From NCBI GenBank assembly GCA_018712125.1, contig DVHM01000015.1, positions 1 through 11,653 of the forward strand: 11,653 nt of DNA, read 5' to 3'. Position numbers and translations under genes: made by a program. Source of the stretch: Pullilachnospira_A gallistercoris (GTDB taxonomy: Bacteria > Bacillota > Clostridia > Lachnospirales > Lachnospiraceae). The notes beneath the pieces were generated by a model. It ran no database searches, was not told the DNA's origin, and was given only the letters and a program-made list of their open reading frames with translations. Of this stretch, positions 4,564 through 10,280 are shown in pieces. How positions within the stretch are numbered: the first letter of the stretch is position 1; each line of letters begins with the position of its first letter.

Positions 4564-7239
4564 TCACGTCAACATTTTTATGACCTCCTGATATTTTTGC
4601 GCCAGAACCGGAGAATCCGGATCCTGTTCGCAGAGGGCCTGTCGGATGGAGGCCGCCTGCTCCAGGAACGCCCGGGCGTATTCCGTGAGATGATAGAGAT
4701 CTGCACGGCAGCCCAGAAGATAATATCCGTCCGCCAGTGTGTCCCAGTGTGCGGTCGTCGGAGATTCCTGTACAATCTGTTCGTCTATACCGACACTTTT
4801 TTGAAACAGTTCGCCGGCCCGGACGTATTGCTTTTCCTGATGAGCCAGCGAGGCAAGATTGTAGTAAACAGTGGAGAGATCCGTCTTTGCCCGCAGGCGC
4901 ATGTCCGTCTGGGCGATTTCTTCTCTGAGAAGGAGGCATTTCTGATAGAAGTCTTCGGCAGCAGAGAGGTTGCGGTTCTTTTGGTGCAGGCCGGCTGCCT
5001 GAGCGTACGCCACGGAGAGCATGCGCCGATCGTCGATCTCCTGCGTCAGAGCGGCGAGTTTTTCACAGGCGGCAATGTTTTTTATGCAGTGTGCAAGGGC
5101 GTCGGAAAGTCTTCCCTGTTTCGCGCACAGGTCGGTCAGAAACGCGAGGTTGTTCGACTGACAGTGCAGAATATCCCCGTTGTTTCGCAGGGGCTGGGGC
5201 AGGTCCTGATAGATGGATACCGCCCTGACAAAGGCCTGCTCCGCTTCTGCGTATTCGCCCTGCTGTTTTCTGAGGGCTCCGAGATGATTGTACAATGCGG
5301 CCAGGAGCTTTTGCTCAGCGGGCGCTGCGGAGGAGCTGTACGGCGAGAGCAGGGCAAAACAGTCCCGCAGAATATCCTGCGCGGGCTCATACTGCTTTTG
5401 ATGCAGATACAGCAGGAAGAGCCGGCTGGAGGCGGTGCAGAGGGCAAAGGCGCAGTGCTGCTTCTCCGAAAAATGCGTTGAGACAGCGTCGGGATGTACT
5501 GCCTGATAGGACTGGTAGAGATCCTCGAGTACAGCGATTCCGCTCCGATAATCAGCCTCGGCGTCCGTTTCCCTGCCGAGGGACAAATGCGCGTCTCCCC
5601 TCAGCAGCCAGCTGCTGGACAGGCTTTGAACCATATCGATATTGTCCAGCTGCGGAGTTCCCAGAACCGTTGTTCCGTCTGTGAGGTATTGGATGGCTTT
5701 GCGGGGCTGTCCCTGCTTTAGCGCGATCCGGCCCAGATAACAATAGTCCGAGAACATGTTCCGGCGCAGAACAGGACGGTCTGAGTACGGCAGAAGCCTT
5801 TGATTCCAGGAGAGAGCTGCGTCAAACTGTGCGGACGCGGAGGAAAAATTCTGGAGGGCCAGAGAAATCGTTCCCATACGATGAAAAACCAGAGCGAGCA
5901 GAGAGAAGCGCTGTTCCTCGTCCCCGCAATCCGTTCCGGAATCCTCCCCGGCGTGGTCGAGCGCATCATCCAGTGTTTGGGCGGCCTGTGTAAGCTGTCC
6001 CGCGCTCTGATACAGATCGGCCAGTTCCAGCAGCGCCAGGGCCAGGAGCCGGCGGGCGGAGGATGAGGGAGCCGCCGCGTATTGCCGGCGTTTTGCCTGG
6101 ATCAGGCGCTTTTGCCAGGAGATGGCCTGCAGAAAATCCCGCGGAACGCCGATTCCGTTTTTATACATATGGACAAGCTTCTCCATCGCTTCCGGCAGAC
6201 CCTGCCCGGCGGCCCTGGAAATCAGAGCGAGTGCCTGTTCGCAGTCGACCTCCACATCGATGCCGGCCAGATAGGCAAGGCCGATGAAGAAGAGATGCTC
6301 CGGGGAGGCGTCGTTTTCGCGGATCGCCAGAGAGGTAACCGCCTCCAGAAGCGTCGCAGAGAGGGCGGACATGTCCCTGACATCGGTGCAGGCAGGGAGC
6401 TCCGTGAATTTTTCTTCCAGATCTTTTTTGTCCGTGGGAACCAACTCAAAGGGAAGCACCGTTTTTTTCGCTTCCTTTGCCATGGGATACTCGATGGACA
6501 TGACATAATTGGGCTCATTGACCAGGTTCGGTGTTACGGCAAGGGCAAAGAGACTGCTCTGTTCCAGGGCGGCGGCGATGGAATCATTGAAGTTTTCGCC
6601 GGGAATCAGGAACTCGTCATACCAGATGGCGATATCGCGGCAAAATTCATTTTGATGTATCAGGCGCATGAGCTGCTGGGCGTATTTGCGGTCCTTTTTT
6701 CGATAGCTGAGAAAGACATACGCGTCGAAGGCGGCCCGGATCTTATCGGCCAGATCATCCGGGATCAGTACATCGGAAAGAAAACGCTCCAGCTTCTGAT
6801 AAAAGTCCAGAGCGGTGGGATCTTTCGTGTATTTGTTCAAAATCTGAAGATCGCCGCAGGTCTGATTAAACAGCGATTCCAAACCGTCTTCCTGCAGCAG
6901 TGGGAGAATCGGGATGTGATGCTCCAGAGCGTAGGGGAGATCTGTATCCCGCGCCCGGTTAGGCTCGCACAAAAAGCTGGATGTCACAGGTATGACAAAC
7001 AGCTGCATTCGGCTCAGATCGCAAAAGTATGTATCCGGATCTGCCGGGCAGGAATCCGCAGAGATATCCTCCGGTCTGGCCGGATCCTCCCGGTACCAGA
7101 TGGCACAGTTTTGAAAACGCAGGATGTCGCCGGCAATTTCATCAAAACAGGAGACATCCGCCGGATGGCAGCAGAAATAAACATTGGGTTTTCCCTGGGG
7201 GGAAGCGTTCCCCCTGGTGCGGCAGTTAAAGCGGCTCAT
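4564..7239 (-). CDS. Tandem TIR domains - Sel1 - TPR protein, predicted NAD-consuming signalling enzyme
   Basis: An 891-aa cytoplasmic protein. TIR-1 (about 18-135) is degenerate: VYFCCHPAD replaces the usual VFxSYRxxD, and the position matching the catalytic Glu is Asp100 (DLPYALEHHIPILPL). TIR-2 (about 171-290) is canonical: AYVFLSYRKKDR (173-184), IWYDEFLIPGENF (205-217) and Glu250 in SIEYPMAKEAKKTVLPF, the candidate NAD+-cleaving residue. Sel1-like repeats follow (about 313-380), then a long TPR array (about 395-880), likely a trigger-sensing or oligomerisation scaffold. TIR domains in bacterial defence cleave NAD+ or make cADPR-like signals; that this protein does so is inferred. ATG 7239 has AGGAGG at 7250-7255, inside the preceding RyR gene, and the 14-nt overlap implies coupled translation. 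The last codon precedes TGA at 4564-4566. Long opposite-strand open frames here are shadows. Confidence 0.92.
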   Translation of the reverse strand: MSRFNCRTRGNASPQGKPNVYFCCHPADVSCFDEIAGDILRFQNCAIWYREDPARPEDISADSCPADPDTYFCDLSRMQLFVIPVTSSFLCEPNRARDTDLPYALEHHIPILPLLQEDGLESLFNQTCGDLQILNKYTKDPTALDFYQKLERFLSDVLIPDDLADKIRAAFDAYVFLSYRKKDRKYAQQLMRLIHQNEFCRDIAIWYDEFLIPGENFNDSIAAALEQSSLFALAVTPNLVNEPNYVMSIEYPMAKEAKKTVLPFELVPTDKKDLEEKFTELPACTDVRDMSALSATLLEAVTSLAIRENDASPEHLFFIGLAYLAGIDVEVDCEQALALISRAAGQGLPEAMEKLVHMYKNGIGVPRDFLQAISWQKRLIQAKRRQYAAAPSSSARRLLALALLELADLYQSAGQLTQAAQTLDDALDHAGEDSGTDCGDEEQRFSLLALVFHRMGTISLALQNFSSASAQFDAALSWNQRLLPYSDRPVLRRNMFSDYCYLGRIALKQGQPRKAIQYLTDGTTVLGTPQLDNIDMVQSLSSSWLLRGDAHLSLGRETDAEADYRSGIAVLEDLYQSYQAVHPDAVSTHFSEKQHCAFALCTASSRLFLLYLHQKQYEPAQDILRDCFALLSPYSSSAAPAEQKLLAALYNHLGALRKQQGEYAEAEQAFVRAVSIYQDLPQPLRNNGDILHCQSNNLAFLTDLCAKQGRLSDALAHCIKNIAACEKLAALTQEIDDRRMLSVAYAQAAGLHQKNRNLSAAEDFYQKCLLLREEIAQTDMRLRAKTDLSTVYYNLASLAHQEKQYVRAGELFQKSVGIDEQIVQESPTTAHWDTLADGYYLLGCRADLYHLTEYARAFLEQAASIRQALCEQDPDSPVLAQKYQEVIKMLT

Positions 7240-8707
7240 GATATCGATCCTCCTCTTCGGAGAGGGAAAGCAGAACCCGAATGGTTTCCCTGTCCTTCTC
7301 CTTCTCCTCCTCGCTTAGCTCGTCATAGGGAAGCAAATCCCGATGAATGCGGAGCCGGGCGTCTTTCGCCTTCCCGTCGGCGGGAAGACCGTAGTGCCAT
7401 TGGTTTAGCCAGTGATAGCGGCACCAGCGTATGTGTTCAAGTTCGGCGAGAAATTCCAGTTGACCGGGAGCAGGGGAAAAGCTTTCTCCCGCATTCGGGA
7501 TGGCATCCGGCTGGCATGGGATTCCCATTCGCGCCATCATCTTTTGGCGTACATCCTGATAGTCCGCGGAACTGATGTTGGAATAGCGGGTGAACGCGTC
7601 GAGTTCCTTCCAGCAGGATTCTGCGTTTTCAGGGGTTTCCGGAACGTCCCCGTAGAGATGGCGATATCTCAGATTGATCTGCTTGGCGCGTCTCAGAAGA
7701 ACGTCGTCCATAAGATACCGGGGATCCAGCGCCGTCTTTCTCCAGTTGAACAGGGTAAGGCGTTCGGCTTCATCCAGCAGCCCGAGGGCAAACGGATCCG
7801 CGCAGAAGACAACCGCGCCGGAAGCGGGGAGCAGGGACAACAGCTCCCGCACCAGGCGAAACTGTTCGCTCTGTTCGGTTACGAGGATGAGGTCAGATTC
7901 CTTCAGAAGCTGCAGATTTCCGTGCCAGTCCTCTTCGTGGAAGATTACGGGGTCGCCACAGTTTTCCAGATACGGATATCTCGCGGAAAAATCAGCGCCG
8001 TGACCGAGAATATGGTATTCTATTTTCTGCTGCGGAGAAAAAATATTGTTCTGCAGTCCCCAGTAAACCAATTCTTCTGTCAGAGTCCCGGAGCCGAGAA
8101 ATGCGATGCGCAGACGGTGGCCGCGGGACAGGGAGAGGTCATATATATCGTGCTGTTTCCAGAATACTCTGGCAGCGGTTTCCTCAGGACAGAAAAAGTG
8201 AAGATTGGATGAGGACGCCGCCTGTCCGTGGGTGGAACTGCATTTCAGATAGACCCTGGCATGTGATAATGCGTCTTTGTGAGCCTGGAAGAAAGCAAAA
8301 TTATTTTCCTCGCTGTCCAGAAGCAGGTAGGTTTTTGCTTTCAGAAACTGAGTCTCCGCGGCAATGCCGGATTTTCCCAGCTGTGAGAGGACCGCAGAGA
8401 CATCCGCTTCGGGACCGTAGACGGCGACACTCTCTGAAAAAAGATATTTCATATGCGCGGACAGCCGCTGACGAAAGCTGGAAACGACGAAAATGACGCT
8501 GCCGGCAGTCGCGAAGGGCGCGGTCCATCGGGCGAGTTCCACGAAAAAATTCGGCGGATCGCCTCCATAGTTGAGCACATACATAATCAGACAGTGATAA
8601 AGAGAATCGACGACGGGCTGATGAGCTACAATGATAAAGCCGAACGCGCCGACAGCCATGGGTAAGAACAGGATAATAAGTTTTGTGATAAGAGGTGCTT
8701 TTTTCAT
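7226..8707 (-). CDS. Two-TM RCK-like membrane protein with C-terminal RyR domain
   Basis: A 493-aa protein (from ATG 8707). TM1 spans about 7-29 and TM2 about 61-80, with a short segment between that could be a re-entrant pore loop (MYVLNYGGDPPN). This topology followed by cytosolic Rossmann domains recalls RCK-gated potassium channels, though no TVGYG filter is present. Rossmann region 1 (about 92-190) begins SVAVYGPEADVSAVLSQLG. Region 2 (about 199-310) has the glycine motif LRIAFLGSGTLTEE. The RyR domain (about 418-482) shows LAELEHIRWCRYHW, LLPYDELSEEEKEKDR and alternating hydrophobics, matching the ryanodine-receptor repeat family found in bacterial conflict genes. The start at 8707 is chosen because it has AAGGGAG about 10 nt upstream; an upstream extension to 8761 would begin inside a terminator hairpin. 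A weak -10 (TAAAAT, 8744-8739) may drive it. It is the first gene of the TIR operon and the predicted effector or sensor. Confidence 0.85.
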   Translation of the reverse strand: MKKAPLITKLIILFLPMAVGAFGFIIVAHQPVVDSLYHCLIMYVLNYGGDPPNFFVELARWTAPFATAGSVIFVVSSFRQRLSAHMKYLFSESVAVYGPEADVSAVLSQLGKSGIAAETQFLKAKTYLLLDSEENNFAFFQAHKDALSHARVYLKCSSTHGQAASSSNLHFFCPEETAARVFWKQHDIYDLSLSRGHRLRIAFLGSGTLTEELVYWGLQNNIFSPQQKIEYHILGHGADFSARYPYLENCGDPVIFHEEDWHGNLQLLKESDLILVTEQSEQFRLVRELLSLLPASGAVVFCADPFALGLLDEAERLTLFNWRKTALDPRYLMDDVLLRRAKQINLRYRHLYGDVPETPENAESCWKELDAFTRYSNISSADYQDVRQKMMARMGIPCQPDAIPNAGESFSPAPGQLEFLAELEHIRWCRYHWLNQWHYGLPADGKAKDARLRIHRDLLPYDELSEEEKEKDRETIRVLLSLSEEEDRYHEPL

Positions 8708-8710
8708 CTG

Positions 8711-8723
8711 AGGGAATCTCCCT
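8711..8723 (-). promoter_or_regulatory. Small hairpin covering the RyR-gene ribosome site
   Basis: On the - strand AGGGA-GAT-TCCCT forms a 5-bp stem with a 3-nt loop that pairs the Shine-Dalgarno GGGAG just before ATG 8707. It could damp translation of the operon, as expected for a potentially toxic membrane protein. The stem is short, so this is tentative. Confidence 0.35.
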
Positions 8724-8745
8724 TTGTGGAATTTTTTCATTTTAC

Positions 8746-8782
8746 AAAAAGCCGGAGACATGGAAACGCCAATGCCTCCGGC
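8746..8782 (-). terminator. Rho-independent terminator after tRNA-Gly
   Basis: On the - strand GCCGGAG (8782-8776) pairs perfectly with CTCCGGC (8757-8751), with an 18-nt loop, and is followed by TTTTT (8750-8746). It lies 8 nt after the tRNA 3' end and separates the tRNA from the RyR-TIR operon. Confidence 0.88.
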
Positions 8783-8790
8783 TTACTGTA

Positions 8791-8861
8791 AGCAGATAAC
8801 GGGAATCGAACCCGCCTCTCCAGCTTGGGAAGCTGGCGTTCTACCGATGAACTATATCTGC
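8791..8861 (-). tRNA. tRNA-Gly (anticodon CCC)
   Basis: On the - strand a 71-nt cloverleaf folds fully. The acceptor stem GCAGATA/TATCTGC is perfect, and the discriminator is U, normal for glycine. The D arm contains GTTCATCGGTAGAAC. The anticodon stem CCAGC/GCTGG encloses loop TTCCCAA, giving anticodon CCC (reads GGG). The T arm is GCGGGTTCGATTCCCGT. CCA is not encoded. Its own promoter lies upstream and a terminator downstream, so it is a single-gene transcript. Confidence 0.96.
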
Positions 8862-8870
8862 ATGAAAAGT

Positions 8871-8898
8871 ATTATATCACTTTTCCATGAAAATTCAA
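8871..8898 (-). promoter_or_regulatory. Promoter of tRNA-Gly
   Basis: On the - strand TTGAAT (8898-8893) and TATAAT (8876-8871) are 16 nt apart, with an extended -10 (TGATATAAT). The -35 overlaps the TGA stop codon of the AraC gene (8897-8895). Confidence 0.8.
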
Positions 8899-10064
8899 GA
8901 TGATTTTGCGGGCTTTTTCGGCACGTCCTCTGCTGCGCTTCTCGGGGAACTTTTCTGATGCTTTCTGTGGAGCTTGCGGTACTCCCTGGGGGACATGCCA
9001 TAGGCTTTCTCGAAGAGCCGGTTGAAGTGTCCCCAGTTGCTGAAATGAAGGGATTCCACAATGGCGGAAACCGGCAGATCCGTGGTAACCAGCAGGGTGG
9101 CGGCTTTCTCGAGACAGAAGGTCATACCGTAGTCAAACAGGCTCATGCCGGTATATTTTTTTACAATGGAGTTGAGGTAGTTGCCGCTGTAGTGAAGCGC
9201 GCTCTCCAGCTGCGAGCGGGACATACGGCCGTCGGTGTCCTGCATCAGATGGCGGATCCTGGAGAACAGTACAAAGTCGTTTTTGCTGCTGAGCTTTACC
9301 GGCAGGATATGAAACGCTTTCGGGTTGGCCAGATAGTCAAAAAGTTCAAAAATCAACCCCCGAATCATGCAGTCAGCTCCCAGACGGGGGAGAAACAGCG
9401 TGCTGGTCAGCCGGTCGGTAATCCGGTGCAGGTTGGCGGCATGCTTGCTGTCAAAGGAACAGGAGGGATCCGATTTCTCCTGCAAATTTCCATAGACCGG
9501 GAAAAAGTCCAGATAGTATTTCTGGGTATCCGTGCGGATATTTTCTTCCATAAACGTGAAGATCGGGTTGGGGGAGGTGACGACTGGGCTGGAGAAGAAG
9601 GATGTGCTGCACTCCGCGATCAGCTCCCGGACAAAGTCGATGGACAGGCCGAGAAACAGGATCGTTCCCTCTCCGAGAAAGCGCTCCGTGTGCGTAATAT
9701 TGCGGTTGATCAGACAGCAGGCCCCCGGGGCATAGAGATACTCTTTTCCCTCGATTTCCTGCATGACCTGTCCCTTGAGGACAATCAGAAGTTCAAAATA
9801 GTTGTGGCGGTGAGGCTTGGAGATGTACTGCGCGTGCAGCGTGTTGGCCTGGTAATGGGAGCCCGACGGGGAGACGGAAAACAGTGCGTCCGCCACATTG
9901 GGGATATTGCAGGTATTGTACATGACAATGACGTGCAGGGGCGTGAGAATGTGGTAGTAGGTATTAAAACTGCTCTCATAGTTGTGTATTTCCAGGGCCG
10001 GATCGATGTGAATCAGGTCCGCGTCCTTTTTTGCTGTTTCCGATTGGTCTGTACGTCTGTCCAT
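8895..10064 (-). CDS. AraC-family transcriptional regulator
   Basis: A 389-aa cytoplasmic activator-type regulator. The N-terminal half carries a cupin-like sensor domain with the sugar-regulator pattern HRHNYFELLIVLKGQ (residues about 85-99) and APGACCLINRNITH. The C-terminal AraC double helix-turn-helix spans about 280-365: QLESALHYSGNYLNSIVKKY for the first HTH and VSAIVESLHFSNWGHFNRLF for the second, ending in YGMSPREYRK. A basic tail of about 25 residues follows. ATG 10064 is preferred because GGAGG lies 8 nt upstream and the likely transcript start (about 10092) leaves too little leader for the alternative ATG at 10082. An upstream TTG at 10127 is part of the -35 box. It is divergent from the GH2 gene, so it probably senses the sugar released and activates that gene. 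Length is longer than minimal AraC proteins because of an extended linker. Confidence 0.92.
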   Translation of the reverse strand: MDRRTDQSETAKKDADLIHIDPALEIHNYESSFNTYYHILTPLHVIVMYNTCNIPNVADALFSVSPSGSHYQANTLHAQYISKPHRHNYFELLIVLKGQVMQEIEGKEYLYAPGACCLINRNITHTERFLGEGTILFLGLSIDFVRELIAECSTSFFSSPVVTSPNPIFTFMEENIRTDTQKYYLDFFPVYGNLQEKSDPSCSFDSKHAANLHRITDRLTSTLFLPRLGADCMIRGLIFELFDYLANPKAFHILPVKLSSKNDFVLFSRIRHLMQDTDGRMSRSQLESALHYSGNYLNSIVKKYTGMSLFDYGMTFCLEKAATLLVTTDLPVSAIVESLHFSNWGHFNRLFEKAYGMSPREYRKLHRKHQKSSPRSAAEDVPKKPAKSS

Positions 10065-10098
10065 TTCCCATTCCTCCCGCATCTTTTCTCCAGAAATT

Positions 10099-10127
10099 GA
10101 TAAAAACAGTATACACGAATATGTCAA
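10099..10127 (-). promoter_or_regulatory. Probable promoter of the AraC gene
   Basis: On the - strand a consensus TTGACA (10127-10122) is followed after 17 nt by TTTATC (10104-10099), a weak -10. TATACT at 10113-10108 is a better -10 but has no -35 at proper distance. Confidence 0.5.
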
Positions 10128-10167
10128 AAAAATCTATGCCTGGAAGAAGAATCTGACGTTCCTGTCA

Positions 10168-10196
10168 TTGTTCCGTATCGGAAAGCCTGCTACAAT
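10168..10196 (+). promoter_or_regulatory. Promoter of the leader ORF and GH2 gene
   Basis: TTGTTC (10168-10173) and TACAAT (10191-10196) have 17-nt spacing. The poor -35 suits an activator-dependent promoter, consistent with the divergent AraC regulator. Confidence 0.6.
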
Positions 10197-10220
10197 AAAA
10201 GCATAAAAAGGAGTCTGCGC

Positions 10221-10280
10221 ATGAAGCGTGCACGAACACATGCTGCATGTGGCAGGAGATGGGAGGTTTACACAGTATGA
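10221..10280 (+). CDS. Possible 19-codon leader peptide upstream of GH2
   Basis: ATG 10221 follows AAAAGGAG (10206-10213) at good spacing and encodes MKRARTHAACGRRWEVYTV. Its TGA (10278-10280) overlaps the GH2 start codon in an ATGA arrangement, so ribosomes finishing it could restart on GH2. The peptide is basic and has no recognised function; it contains no codon run typical of an attenuator. It includes the CACATGC-T-GCATGTG palindrome. It may simply be a coupling leader, or chance. Confidence 0.4.
   Translation: MKRARTHAACGRRWEVYTV
10237..10251 (+). promoter_or_regulatory. 15-bp palindrome in the GH2 leader
   Basis: CACATGC (10237-10243) and GCATGTG (10245-10251) form a perfect inverted repeat around one T. 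It lies about 35 nt after the likely transcription start. It could be an operator or an RNA hairpin next to the GH2 ribosome site at 10261-10266. Confidence 0.45.

Noticed and set aside
4546..5481. 311-aa open frame on the + strand opposite the TPR region
   Set aside because: Antisense to the TPR array with no recognisable motif; the TPR-coding strand shows the expected repeat residues.
6082..7575. 497-aa open frame on the + strand opposite the TIR and RyR genes
   Set aside because: No domain match, no fitting ribosome site, and it spans the boundary of two clear - strand genes; it is a codon-bias shadow.
8708..8761. Longer start of the RyR protein at 8761 or 8740
   Set aside because: 8761 lies inside the tRNA terminator hairpin and neither has a ribosome site; ATG 8707 does.
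8791..8861. Idea of an integrated element with duplicated tRNA attachment site
   Set aside because: No second copy of the tRNA 3' end and no integrase or transposase anywhere in the window.
8958..10100. 380-aa open frame on the + strand
   Set aside because: Antisense to the AraC gene, whose HTH motifs are unambiguous.
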